The notes under the pieces: model-generated
What the model saw: only the letters and a program-made list of their open reading frames with translations
Databases searched by the model: none
Told to the model about the DNA's origin: nothing
Position numbers and translations under genes: made by a program
Shown: in pieces, positions 1 to 8,180 of the stretch
Layout: each line of letters opens with the position of its first letter
Numbering within the stretch: position 1 is the first letter of the stretch
Source: Streptomyces mobaraensis NBRC 13819 = DSM 40847
GTDB taxonomy: Bacteria; Actinomycetota; Actinomycetes; Streptomycetales; Streptomycetaceae
NCBI RefSeq assembly: GCF_017916255.1
Contig: NZ_CP072827.1
Location: 4,055,501-4,119,500, forward strand
Length of the DNA: 64,000 nt
Reading direction: 5' to 3'

Positions 1-907
1 CGGCATGCGCTGGGGCGAGATCGTCGGCTTGGAGACTGCATTCGTCCGCCCTGGAGCCGTCCGGGTCGAGTGGCAGCTGTACGAGCTCGACACGGGCGAG
101 CTGGTGCGCTGCCCACCGAAGGACGACAGCTACCGCACCATCGACTCGATGGACTGGCTGTCCGCGCTGGTCGCCGACCACATCGCCCGCACGAAGCCCA
201 AGCCGTGCCCCTGCCACGGCAAGACCTACGCCTTCCGAGGGCAGGGCGCGGCCCGCACAGGCGGCCACCAGGGCGCGAAGCTCGTCGACGTCGCCCGCCG
301 TGCCGGCGTCTCGACCGGCACGGTGTCCAACGTCCTCAACCACCCAGAACGCGTCACCGAGGCCACGCGAGAGAAGGTCGGGCAGGCCATCGCGAACCTC
401 CGGTTCGTGCGGGGCGGCGTCGTGCCGGAGCATGCCGCCCACTGGCGCAGGAACGGTTTCGCGACCTGGCTGTTCACGCCGGCAGTCTCCGGCTGGTACC
501 CGAAGAAGGCACCGCAGGAGCCACGGCCGGTGCCCCTACTCGGCGAGCCGTGGCCCGGCGTCCCGGCACGAGGTCGGGGTGCCAGCGACCGGGCCGACGC
601 CTGCTGGCTCCCGATAGCCAAGGGGCTCACGCCTCACGGCCTTCGCCACACCCACCGGACGATGATGGAGGACCTGGGAACCGAAAAGGTGCTCATGGAC
701 GAACGCATGGGCCACATCGACGGCTCGGTCTCGGCGCGCTACGCCCACGTCACCCCAGGCATGCGCAAGCGCCTCATGCAGGGGCTGACCGAGCAGTGGG
801 AGGCAGCACTCGACGCACGTTTGACCATGAGTGCCACGTCACCAGTGCGCGTACTGAGTGATCTCCTGCGGGCACGCGAGGTGTCACGGGTGCCCGCCAA
901 GTCGTAA
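1..907 (+). CDS. Tyrosine recombinase (integrase), 5' truncated by window edge, with embedded LacI-type HTH
   Basis: This is a site-specific recombinase that would integrate or excise the element at the left of the window. The reading frame is already open at base 2, and the first visible ATG lies inside the box I motif (GMRWGE), so the N-terminal part is outside the window. All visible catalytic residues are present: the box I Arg, HGLRH (HxxR), the His of MGHIDGS and the Tyr of ARYAHV. Between box I and HxxR, at visible residues about 92-140, sits a canonical LacI-family DNA-binding helix-turn-helix (LVDVARRAGVSTGTVSNVLN followed by TREKV). Members of this family act at att sites, often tRNA 3' ends, and a tRNA-Pro lies 2.8 kb downstream. 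The role of the HTH (directionality or self-repression) is inference. Confidence 0.9.
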   Translation, partial: GMRWGEIVGLETAFVRPGAVRVEWQLYELDTGELVRCPPKDDSYRTIDSMDWLSALVADHIARTKPKPCPCHGKTYAFRGQGAARTGGHQGAKLVDVARRAGVSTGTVSNVLNHPERVTEATREKVGQAIANLRFVRGGVVPEHAAHWRRNGFATWLFTPAVSGWYPKKAPQEPRPVPLLGEPWPGVPARGRGASDRADACWLPIAKGLTPHGLRHTHRTMMEDLGTEKVLMDERMGHIDGSVSARYAHVTPGMRKRLMQGLTEQWEAALDARLTMSATSPVRVLSDLLRAREVSRVPAKS

Positions 908-922
908 CAAGCAAAGTGCTGT

Positions 923-949
923 GCCCTCCGGCGACCACTGCCGGAGGGC
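923..949 (+). terminator. Hairpin after the integrase gene
   Basis: A perfect 9-bp stem (gccctccgg / ccggagggc) with a 9-nt loop lies 16 bp after the integrase stop. There is no clear T-tract, as is common in Streptomyces. It probably ends integrase transcription. Confidence 0.5.
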
Positions 950-1063
950 GCAGCCATGTCCCGATGCCTCCGCGAGGCCGCATCAACTCGGTGTGATTGC
1001 CACACTCCAGCAGTTACGACGATTGCCCCGTAACGGGGCCAACGGACCTGGCTCAATAGGTAC

Positions 1064-1906
1064 ATGGAGATTGGCGAGCACTGGGCATACCGAGCGAGGT
1101 CGAAGGAGCTGGGCAGCCCTGTCAGGCAGGTGGAGATCGTCCGGGTGGGCGGCCGTGGCAGGTCTGACTGGATCCATGTCCGGTTCCTGGAAGGCGATGA
1201 CGCCGGCCTGCAGGAATGGGTCAGTCCCGGCTGCCTGGTAGCACCGTGGCCAGACGTCGACGCGTTCCGCGCGGATGACGACGCAGAGCTCAGACTGGCC
1301 GAGGCGTCACGCCACGTACGCGGCAGCACGGATTTCGAGGCCGCGCGCCTGATACTCGGGTTCGTCCGGCCGAAGAACAGGCTGCGCCTCCGCCGAGGGG
1401 TGGCGGACGCAGGAGTTCTGGAACTGAGCCGACTCGACGAGACAGCGCCGCTCATCGGAATGGACGCCACCGCGCTCGTCAGTGACCCGATGGTGCACGA
1501 GAACCGCGCCGGCATGTGTCTGGCCGGCTGGCCGGTCACCGAGCGCATCGCCCGTCAGGTGGCGGGCCGCCTCGCCGACGAGATCCTCCCGGAGGTGGAC
1601 CGCAAGCAGCAGGACATCGAGCAGGAGCGCGCACAGCCCTCCTGGTACTCGTACCGTCGTCGGGACGACCGCAAGTTGGATGCGGAGGCGGCCGTCCTGC
1701 GGACCGTCCGGGCGTGGTGCGGCGAGGACAAGGCTGAGCGCTACGACGAGCTGGTCGCACTGCGCGAAGAGGTCATCCGGCTCGGCCAGCTGGTGGAGAA
1801 GGCGGTCAAGGCTCTACGTGACCGTGGGCACGGCGTCATCGCCTCCACCATTGAGCGCGACCTTGGCGTCCATATCGCCAGCCTTGATCCTGACGTGCGT
1901 CGATAG
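1064..1906 (+). CDS. Hypothetical protein of the integrated element
   Basis: This 280-residue soluble protein is one I do not recognise. It has no signal peptide or membrane segment. The first ~65 residues look like a small beta-rich domain (GEHWAYRAR, WIHVRFLEGDDAGLQEWV). The C-terminal third is charged and likely helical (EEVIRLGQLVEKAVKALRDR). It lies between the integrase and a convergent hypothetical gene, so it is probably cargo or a remnant of the mobile element. Its last 71 bases overlap antiparallel with the end of the convergent gene. The ATG at 1064 follows a poor ribosome site, so the start is uncertain. Confidence 0.65.
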   Translation: MEIGEHWAYRARSKELGSPVRQVEIVRVGGRGRSDWIHVRFLEGDDAGLQEWVSPGCLVAPWPDVDAFRADDDAELRLAEASRHVRGSTDFEAARLILGFVRPKNRLRLRRGVADAGVLELSRLDETAPLIGMDATALVSDPMVHENRAGMCLAGWPVTERIARQVAGRLADEILPEVDRKQQDIEQERAQPSWYSYRRRDDRKLDAEAAVLRTVRAWCGEDKAERYDELVALREEVIRLGQLVEKAVKALRDRGHGVIASTIERDLGVHIASLDPDVRR

Positions 1907-3482
1907 AGCCGCGCCACGGCTCCGGGTCCGGTTTCGGCGGCTCGGGCCGTGCCGAAGGCTTCTCCTTCTCCGGCCGGTGCGGGTGCCAGCCGCCGAGGAA
2001 GGGCCGTAGTTGATCTCTAGTCGGCTCCGCGTGGAAGTCGAGAGCGGCCAGGCCCTTGCCGTTCATGGTGGGGTCCAGCCGGTCGGCCTCCGTCTTCCCC
2101 CAGGCCGACCATTCTCGCAGCCTCTCGGCTTCGACGGCGTTGTCCGATGTCGCGGCGGCTTCGTCCAGAGCGCCGCAGAACACTCGGATCTCTCCGGCCA
2201 CCTTCCACTGCTCAAGGGCTGTGCCGAAGTGCTCCGCCCGTACGGCGTGCACCGCCTTGATCGACGCGGCGCTGACTGCCGACTCCCACTCCCGCCGCTG
2301 GCGCTCCTCTCGCTCCGCTTCCAGACGCCGACGCTCCGCCTCCTGCCGCTCCCGCTCCTCTCGCAGGCGCCGCTGCTCCGCCTCCCGTTCCAGCCGAGCC
2401 CTCTCCTGCTCTTCCGCGCGCGCCTTCAGCGCCCGGAAGACCGAACCGACCTGCTCCTCCAACGGCTTCTTGGCTGTGTCGGCCCATTCCTTCTTCCAGC
2501 CGTAGCTGTGGCCGTAGCCGTAGCCCGAGTGCTGGCTGATCAGCAGTTCCAGCTCGCCCGACGGCTCGAACCTGTGCGCCGGCGTCACCCGCTGCCAGTC
2601 GTATGTACGTCGGCCCGGCTGCTTGGGCACATACCGGACCTGCTTCTGCCGTTCGCGGAAGCCGACCTCGTACGTCCTGCCGTGAACCGTGAGCAGGGGC
2701 CTCGGCTGCTTGCGCTTCTTGGAGACCGTGATCTCGCCGTGGCGGGCGAGTGCCTGCTCGGCGAGGAGCCGGAGAAGCGAGAGGACTCGCGGCAGGACCT
2801 CCTCCGAGACCTCGAAGGCGCTGTGGTCCGCAGTGACAGCGGCGATCACGTCCTCGACATCGGTGATCACCCGGCTGCGCGCCAGCCGGATCCGGTTCCA
2901 CTCGGTGTCGTCCTCCCCGGACACCCTGAGCAGACCGAGGAAGAAGTCTCCCTTCGCCCGGCCGCTGTACTTCAGGTGGTACCCCTCGGGCGCACACTGC
3001 CGGGCTGCGTCGAAGGCCCTGCGGTAGCGGGCTCGCTCCTGGTCGCTGGGGTTCGGGATCCGGAGGAACCGCCCAGCCTGCTGTACCTCCGCGATCAAGG
3101 CGGCTCCGATTTCGGCCGGCGATGCCTGTGGGGGCTTGGCGGCGCGTTGCGGCGCCGGCTTCGTCGTGGACGGAGCTGTGTCTTGCTTCTGCGGAGGAGG
3201 GGCAGGACGTGTGCGTTGCTCGGAAACCGCCGACCGCTGCTTGCGCGGTGCCGGTTCCGGCCGGTCCGGGTGATGGCCGTGTTCCAGGTAGAAGCGCCCC
3301 GCGTCAGTGATCTCCGCCTGCCACTTCCCATCCTGCTTGGGCATGGTGATCAGACGCCGCTCCTTGAGCGCGCGGGCGGTGAGAGCGAGCTCTGGGCTGT
3401 CCGACGTGACGGGGTCGGTTCCTTCCCCGATGCGGGTGAGGAGTGCGAGCTGCCGGTCATTTAACGGAGACCATCGGTGCAT
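1836..3482 (-). CDS. Hypothetical protein with a long charged coiled coil
   Basis: This 548-residue protein is not one I recognise. I chose the ATG at 3482 (MHRWSPLNDRQLALL) because residues 1-70 then form a compact winged-helix-like module (LALTARALKERRLI, then a G-K-W hairpin). The frame is open upstream to 3626, but that stretch looks non-coding. A Pro-rich linker at about residues 85-125 leads to a middle domain. Residues about 355-410 are a dense E/R/Q coiled coil (REAEQRRLREERERQEAERR). The C-terminus is Pro- and charge-rich. It lies between the integrase and the tRNA and is therefore probably element cargo. The 3' end overlaps the convergent gene by 71 bp. Confidence 0.65.
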   Translation of the reverse strand: MHRWSPLNDRQLALLTRIGEGTDPVTSDSPELALTARALKERRLITMPKQDGKWQAEITDAGRFYLEHGHHPDRPEPAPRKQRSAVSEQRTRPAPPPQKQDTAPSTTKPAPQRAAKPPQASPAEIGAALIAEVQQAGRFLRIPNPSDQERARYRRAFDAARQCAPEGYHLKYSGRAKGDFFLGLLRVSGEDDTEWNRIRLARSRVITDVEDVIAAVTADHSAFEVSEEVLPRVLSLLRLLAEQALARHGEITVSKKRKQPRPLLTVHGRTYEVGFRERQKQVRYVPKQPGRRTYDWQRVTPAHRFEPSGELELLISQHSGYGYGHSYGWKKEWADTAKKPLEEQVGSVFRALKARAEEQERARLEREAEQRRLREERERQEAERRRLEAEREERQRREWESAVSAASIKAVHAVRAEHFGTALEQWKVAGEIRVFCGALDEAAATSDNAVEAERLREWSAWGKTEADRLDPTMNGKGLAALDFHAEPTRDQLRPFLGGWHPHRPEKEKPSARPEPPKPDPEPWRGSIDARQDQGWRYGRQGRAQWWRR

Positions 3483-3617
3483 GGCGATCGTCGTACCGCC
3501 TGTGATCGGCCTCGCACAACCGTAGGGATGACCCTTTCCCAGCGTGAGCGGCAAAGAGCGGGCTGGACAGCGGGCGGCCGCTCGCTGGGAGCCGCCGGGA
3601 GCCGGATTCTGGAAGTT

Positions 3618-3638
3618 GGCTCCCAAACGGCTCCCAAA
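3618..3638. repeat. Tandem 11-bp repeat GGCTCCCAAA near the tRNA
   Basis: Two exact copies of ggctcccaaa start at 3618 and 3629, 11 bp apart, about 70-90 bp from the tRNA 3' end on the element side. Direct repeats at this position are typical of integrase arm-type or excisionase binding sites; that function here is inference. Confidence 0.45.
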
Positions 3639-3658
3639 ACGGGGTCACAGAGCAAATC

Positions 3659-3690
3659 AGGCCCGGTGCTGATCTCTCAGCACCGGGCCT
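3659..3690 (-). terminator. Terminator hairpin downstream of tRNA-Pro
   Basis: A perfect 14-bp stem (aggcccggtgctga / tcagcaccgggcct) with a 4-nt loop lies 17 bp beyond the tRNA 3' end. It is positioned to end the leftward tRNA transcript, or transcription coming from the element. Confidence 0.75.
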
Positions 3691-3707
3691 GACCTGGTGT
3701 TTCACTG

Positions 3708-3781
3708 TCGGGGTGGCGGGATTTGAACCCACGACCTCTTCGTCCCGAACGAAGCGCGCTGCCAAGCTGCGCTACACCCCG
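3708..3781 (-). tRNA. tRNA-Pro (anticodon CGG)
   Basis: A 74-nt cloverleaf is readable on the minus strand. The acceptor arms CGGGGTG / CACCCCG pair perfectly. The anticodon stem CTTCG / CGAAG encloses the loop TTCGGGA, giving anticodon CGG. The T arm is GTGGG-TTCAAAT-CCCGC. CCA is not encoded. The 3' end points left toward the integrase-bearing segment, which is the expected geometry for an element integrated at a tRNA 3' end. Confidence 0.97.
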
Positions 3782-3860
3782 CTGCAACGAGCTCTACTTT
3801 AGCGGACTGGAGCCGGGAGGCGAAATCCGGTTCCTGGGGAGGGGGCAGGTGGGGGAGCGG

Positions 3861-3894
3861 CAGGGGCCGCCCTCGTTTCCGAAGGCGGCCCCTG
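3861..3894 (-). terminator. Terminator of the metallophosphoesterase gene
   Basis: An 11-bp perfect stem (caggggccgcc / ggcggcccctg) with a 12-nt loop lies 24 bp after the leftward stop codon. Confidence 0.6.
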
Positions 3895-3917
3895 TGGAGC
3901 TCCGGAGGAGGCGCGGG

Positions 3918-4847
3918 TCAGGCGTCGCGCGGGGTGAGGGCGAGGAGGGTGGCCTCGGGGGGGCAGGCGAAGCGGACGGGGGTGTAGCGGTTGGTGCCGC
4001 AGCCGGCCGAGACGTGGAGGTACGAGCGGTGGCCGCCGGCGCGGTGGGTGGAGAGGCCCTTGACCCGGTCGGTGTCGATGTCGCAGTTGGTGACCAGTGC
4101 CCCGTAGAAGGGGATGCAGAGCTGCCCGCCATGGGTGTGGCCGGCGAGGATCAGGGGATAGCCGTCGGCCGTGAAGGCGTCGAGGACCCGCAGGTAGGGG
4201 GCGTGGACGACGGCGAGGGAGAAGTCGGCGTCCTCGACCGGGCCGCCCTGGACGGCGTCGTACCGGTCCCGCTTGATGTGCGGGTCGTCGAGCCCGGTGA
4301 GGGCGATCTCGTTACTGCCGATCTTGAGGTGGCCTCTGGTGTTGGTGAGGTTGACCCAGCCGGCCTTGTCGAAGGCGTCCCGCAGCCCCTCCCAGGGGTT
4401 GTGGATCACGCCGACGGCCGGCGCGTTGCCGTTGAGCCCGTGCCGTCCGCTGGCCCGCTCGAAGAGGTAGCGGGCCGGGTTCCGCAGCTTGGGCCCGTAG
4501 TAGTCGTTCGAGCCGAAGACGTAGGCGCCGGGGAACTCCATGAGCGGACCCAGCGCGTCCAGGGTCTCGGGGACGCCCTCCGGGTCGGAGAGGTTGTCAC
4601 CGGTGTTGATCACGAAGTCGGGGCGCAGGCCGGCGAGGGACTGCAGCCAGCGCTGCTTCTTGCGCTGCCCGCTCACCATGTGGATGTCCGAGACCTGCAG
4701 CACCCGCAGCGGCCGCATTCCGGGCGGCAGGACGGGAACGGTCACCCGCCGGAGCCGGAAGGAGCGGACTTCGAAGCCGGCGGCGTAGGCGATGCCCGCC
4801 GCGCCGACTGCTGTGATTCCCAGGGGTACTGCGTATCGCGCGCGCAT
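3918..4847 (-). CDS. Metallophosphoesterase, membrane anchored
   Basis: This 309-residue calcineurin-like phosphoesterase has a likely N-terminal membrane segment (YAVPLGITAVGAAGIAYAAG, residues 4-23). The two-metal site is visible in order: SDIHM (DxH), INTGDN (GDx), GSND in place of the usual GNHD, VVHAP and AGHTHGGQ (GHxH). Family members hydrolyse phosphodiesters or phosphomonoesters; the substrate is unknown. I chose the ATG at 4847 because it opens directly into the signal-anchor. The longer open frame upstream runs through the divergent promoter and the antisense of the next gene. It is divergent from the YqeY-like gene, with 174 bp between the starts. Confidence 0.92.
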   Translation of the reverse strand: MRARYAVPLGITAVGAAGIAYAAGFEVRSFRLRRVTVPVLPPGMRPLRVLQVSDIHMVSGQRKKQRWLQSLAGLRPDFVINTGDNLSDPEGVPETLDALGPLMEFPGAYVFGSNDYYGPKLRNPARYLFERASGRHGLNGNAPAVGVIHNPWEGLRDAFDKAGWVNLTNTRGHLKIGSNEIALTGLDDPHIKRDRYDAVQGGPVEDADFSLAVVHAPYLRVLDAFTADGYPLILAGHTHGGQLCIPFYGALVTNCDIDTDRVKGLSTHRAGGHRSYLHVSAGCGTNRYTPVRFACPPEATLLALTPRDA

Positions 4848-5021
4848 ACGGCCATGGTCGCAGACGGCGGGGGCCGGCCGTGCCACGGGCCGGGTGCCCA
4901 AGGGGAGTTGTGGGCCGCGAGCGGCCGGCAGGCGGCGGGCGAGCGACCGGCGAGTGGCCGCAAGGGCCGGTGCCCTCGTTAATGCGGGGCACGGGCGGGG
5001 GCGGGATGCGAAGATTGCGGC

Positions 5022-5483
5022 ATGACCACGCTCAAGGCAAAGCTCCAGGACGACCTCACGGCCGCCATCAAGGCGCGCGACGAGCTGCGCTCCGCCACCC
5101 TCCGTCTCACCCTCTCCGCGATCGGTTACGAGGAGACCGCGGGCAAGCAGGCCCGTGAGCTCTCCGACGACGAGGTCCTGAAGGTGATCACGCGCGAGGC
5201 GAAGAAGCGCCGGGAGGCCGCGGACGCGTTCGCGAAGGGCGGTCGGGCCGACTCCGCCGAGCGGGAGCGGGCGGAGGGCGAGGTCCTCGCCGGATATCTG
5301 CCGCAGCAGCTGTCGGACGAGGAGCTCACCGTGCTCGTCGCCGAGGCCGTGGCGGAGGCGAAGAGCGGCGGGGTCGAGGGGCCGAAGGCCATGGGCGCCG
5401 TCATGAAGATCGTCAAGCCCAAGGTCGGCAACCGCGCCGAGGGCGGCCGGGTCTCCGCCGAGGTCAAGCGGCAGCTCTCCTAG
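5022..5483 (+). CDS. GatB/YqeY domain-containing protein
   Basis: This 153-residue protein is made almost entirely of the YqeY domain, an all-helical module also found at the C-terminus of GatB (tRNA amidotransferase subunit B). It opens MTTLKAKLQDDLTAAIKARDELRSATL. It has the alternating charged helices and the GPKAMGAVMKIVKPK segment typical of the family, where the domain is linked to tRNA binding. Standalone YqeY proteins have no firmly established function. It is monocistronic and ends at a strong hairpin shared with the convergent penicillin-binding protein gene. Confidence 0.93.
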   Translation: MTTLKAKLQDDLTAAIKARDELRSATLRLTLSAIGYEETAGKQARELSDDEVLKVITREAKKRREAADAFAKGGRADSAERERAEGEVLAGYLPQQLSDEELTVLVAEAVAEAKSGGVEGPKAMGAVMKIVKPKVGNRAEGGRVSAEVKRQLS

Positions 5484-5542
5484 CGAGCGGCGGCTTTCCC
5501 AAGGCGCCGACAACGGGCCCACATCAGGACCCCATAAACAAG

Positions 5543-5588
5543 AGGGAGGGGCCTGCCGGACCGTTCGCGGTCCGGCAGGCCCCTCCCT
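5543..5588. terminator. Bidirectional terminator
   Basis: A 20-bp perfect stem (core gggaggggcctgccggacc and its complement) with loop gttcgc lies between the convergent YqeY-like and penicillin-binding protein genes. A-rich sequence on the left and T-rich on the right suit termination in both directions. Confidence 0.85.
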
Positions 5589-5603
5589 TGTGCTCCTGGC
5601 GCC

Positions 5604-7796
5604 TCAGTGATCCCGGCCTGGCTTGTCGTTCCCGCCAGGCTTCCCGGGCTTCCCGTTCTTCGCGGGCTTGTTGCCTTGCCGGCCCGAGCCGCCGCCCTTC
5701 TTGCCCTTCCCCTTCTTGTCCCCCTTGTCCTTGTCGGAGTCCCCGGTGTCGATGCCGGGCACCGTGTCGAAGGTGGGGGCGGACCTGCTCTCCAGGGCGC
5801 CGCTCATGGCGTCGCGCCAGATGGGGCCGGGGGTGTCACCGCCGTAGACCTGGGCGTGGTAGACGCCGCCGATGGTGATGTCCTCCATCTGCACCTCGTC
5901 GCCCGCGCCGCCGACCCAGACGGCACCGGCCATGTTCGGGGTGTAGCCGACGAACCAGGCCGCCTTCCGGCCGTCCGTCGTACCCGTCTTGCCCGCGCTG
6001 TCGCGGCCGCTGAGGCCCGCCTCCTTGCCCGTGCCGTCCTCGACGACGCCCTTGAGCAGGGTGTTGATCGTCTCGGCCGTCTGCTCCGACATCGCGCGCG
6101 AGCACTGCGACTTGGGGATGTTCAGCGGCTTGCCGTTCGGGCCCAGCGCGGAGGTGATGACGACGGGGGTGCAGTACGTGCCGCGGTTGGCGAACGCCGC
6201 GTAGGCGGCGGCCATGTTCAGCGGGGCCATGCCCTGGGAACCGCCGATGGCCATGGAGGGGACCTGGTTCTTCGGGGTGAGCGTGAGGCCCAGCTTGTCC
6301 GCCATCTTCACCGCCGGGCAGAGCCCGACGTCCTCCAGCAGCTGGATGAAGTAGGTGTTGACCGACTTCGCGGTCGCCTCCGCCATCCCGTACGGGCCGA
6401 CCTCGCTCCGGTTCTCGTTGCTGACCGTGTCCCCGCCGTTCTTCCAGGTGCTCTTGCAGCCCTCGATCTCGGAGGGGTACGACATGCTGTACGGCGAGGG
6501 GTACACCTGGTTCGCCGACTTGCCCTCCTCCAGCGCCGCCGCCGCGATGATCGGCTTGAAGGTGGAACCGGGCTGGAAGCCGTAGGTCGAGCCGCCCATG
6601 TCGTGGTTGGCCGACAGGTTGATCTGGGTCTGGTTCTTGCCGAAGCCGTACGGCTTCGACTGGCCCATGCCCAGCACCTTGCCCGACCCCGGCTCCACGA
6701 TGGAGATCGCGGTGGCCACCTGGTCGCCCTGGTAGACGTGGTCGGTGATCGACTTCTGCACCGACTTCTGCGTCTGCGGATCGAGGGTGGTGCGGATCGT
6801 CATGCCGCCCTCGTTCCACCGCTTGGCGCGGGCCTCCTTCGTCTTGCCGAAGGCGGGGTCCTGGAGGAAGGTCTGGCGGACGTAGTCGCAGAAGAAGCCG
6901 GCGCCGTTGACGGCGGTGATGCAGCCGCTCTTGGGGCGGCTCACATTGAGCTTGATCGGCTTCGCCTTCTCGGCGGCCAGCTGCGCGGGGGTGATGTTCT
7001 TCAGGTCCGCCATCCGCTGGAGGACCAGGTTCCGCCGCTTGGTGGCCTCCTTGGGCGCGTTGACCGGGTCGAAGCGGCTGGGCGACTGGACGATGCCGGC
7101 CAGCAGCGCGGACTCGCCCAGGCTGAGGTCCTTGGCGTGCTTGCTGAAGTAGCGCTGTGAGGCGGCCTCGACGCCGTACGCCTGCTGCCCGAAGAAGGTG
7201 ATGTTCAGGTAGTTGGCGAGGATGCGCTGCTTCCCCAGCTCCTTCTCCACCTGGATGGCGTACTTCAGCTCCTTGACCTTGCGGCCGATGGTCTGCTGCG
7301 TGGCGACGGCGACCTTCTCCGGGTCGTCGCCGGCCTCCTCGATGAAGACGTTCTTGACGTACTGCTGGGTGAGGGTGGACGCGCCCTCGGAGACACCGCC
7401 GCTCTGGGCGTTGCGGTTGAGGGCGCGGAGCACGCCCTTGAGGTCGACCGCGCCGTGCTCGTAGAAGCGCGCGTCCTCGATGGCGACGATCGCCTTCTGC
7501 ATGTACGGCGAGATCCGGCTCAGCGGGACGACCGTGCGGTCGCGGGAGTAGACCTTGGCTATCTCCCCGCCTTCGGAGTCGAGGATGATCGTGCGCTGGC
7601 TGAGCGGGGGAGTCTTGAGGTTGGCGGGGAGTTCGTCGAACCCCTCCACCGTCCCCTTGGCCGCCAGGCCGAACGCGCCGACGGCCGGCAGGGCCAGACC
7701 GGCCAGCAGAACTCCGGAGAGGACGCTGACGCCGAGGAACTTGGCGGCCTGCTGGGCCCCTGAAGAGGCCCCCCCGCCCGAGCGCTTCATAGCCAT
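5604..7796 (-). CDS. Bifunctional penicillin-binding protein (class A; transglycosylase/transpeptidase)
   Basis: This 730-residue protein would polymerise and cross-link peptidoglycan outside the membrane. After a cytoplasmic tail there is one membrane segment (about residues 20-45). The glycosyltransferase 51 domain follows, with catalytic Glu107 in EDARFYEHGAVD and the motif GASTLTQQYVKN. The transpeptidase domain has nucleophile Ser411 in GSTFKP, an SVN motif (KSVNTYF) and Lys603 in KTGTT. The C-terminal ~45 residues are a Lys/Gly/Pro-rich tail, probably disordered. The start is ATG 7796 or ATG 7790; neither has a strong ribosome site. It neighbours wblA divergently. Confidence 0.96.
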   Translation of the reverse strand: MAMKRSGGGASSGAQQAAKFLGVSVLSGVLLAGLALPAVGAFGLAAKGTVEGFDELPANLKTPPLSQRTIILDSEGGEIAKVYSRDRTVVPLSRISPYMQKAIVAIEDARFYEHGAVDLKGVLRALNRNAQSGGVSEGASTLTQQYVKNVFIEEAGDDPEKVAVATQQTIGRKVKELKYAIQVEKELGKQRILANYLNITFFGQQAYGVEAASQRYFSKHAKDLSLGESALLAGIVQSPSRFDPVNAPKEATKRRNLVLQRMADLKNITPAQLAAEKAKPIKLNVSRPKSGCITAVNGAGFFCDYVRQTFLQDPAFGKTKEARAKRWNEGGMTIRTTLDPQTQKSVQKSITDHVYQGDQVATAISIVEPGSGKVLGMGQSKPYGFGKNQTQINLSANHDMGGSTYGFQPGSTFKPIIAAAALEEGKSANQVYPSPYSMSYPSEIEGCKSTWKNGGDTVSNENRSEVGPYGMAEATAKSVNTYFIQLLEDVGLCPAVKMADKLGLTLTPKNQVPSMAIGGSQGMAPLNMAAAYAAFANRGTYCTPVVITSALGPNGKPLNIPKSQCSRAMSEQTAETINTLLKGVVEDGTGKEAGLSGRDSAGKTGTTDGRKAAWFVGYTPNMAGAVWVGGAGDEVQMEDITIGGVYHAQVYGGDTPGPIWRDAMSGALESRSAPTFDTVPGIDTGDSDKDKGDKKGKGKKGGGSGRQGNKPAKNGKPGKPGGNDKPGRDH

Positions 7797-8180
7797 GAAG
7801 GAAAGCCTACGTTCTCATTCGGCGGACAGACGCCCGTGTGTTCGCCTACGCTGTTTTACGCCAGCCACTGCGGCTTCTTCAGCATCACCTGTGCCTTCAC
7901 TCCTGTAGGTGATGAGGTGTGTCCGTATTGCCGCAAGTGTTACTGGGTGTCCAGTGCGAGAAGGGTGAAGTGTCCCTGTCTGCACAGGAAAGTCTCTGAT
8001 GTCGTCAGGTCACTCCGTTGGGTGATCTGCCGCGTACGCATAGTCCGTTCGGGCCATTCAAGATTGGGCCCGAAGGGGGTGTTGCCCCCTGTCCTGCTTC
8101 CGTAACGTCCTCAACTGGCAACGGTGAATATGCCGCTGCCGCCGTGGGGGAGCCTCAATTCGGGAGAGGACGGCGCCAGC
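7797..8180. promoter_or_regulatory. Divergent control region and long wblA leader
   Basis: There are 384 bp without a gene between the divergent penicillin-binding protein and wblA starts. The wblA-proximal half holds a small hairpin (aggggg / ccccct, 8074-8090) and a purine-rich ribosome site near 8165. I found no unambiguous -35/-10 pair. A long leader would suit wblA, which is developmentally controlled in other streptomycetes. Confidence 0.5.

Noticed and set aside
70..861. Long open frame overlapping the integrase
   Set aside because: Arg/Pro/His-rich shadow typical of high-GC DNA; the integrase frame has intact catalytic motifs.
2010..3464. 484-residue plus-strand open frame
   Set aside because: Antisense shadow of the coiled-coil hypothetical gene; composition dominated by Leu/Arg/Pro without any motif.
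4848..5522. N-terminal extension of the metallophosphoesterase frame
   Set aside because: It runs across the divergent promoter and antisense to the YqeY-like gene; the ATG at 4847 opens directly into a membrane anchor.
7836..8105. 89-residue Cys-rich open frame upstream of wblA
   Set aside because: No ribosome site and unusual codon choice for this genome; more likely part of the wblA leader.
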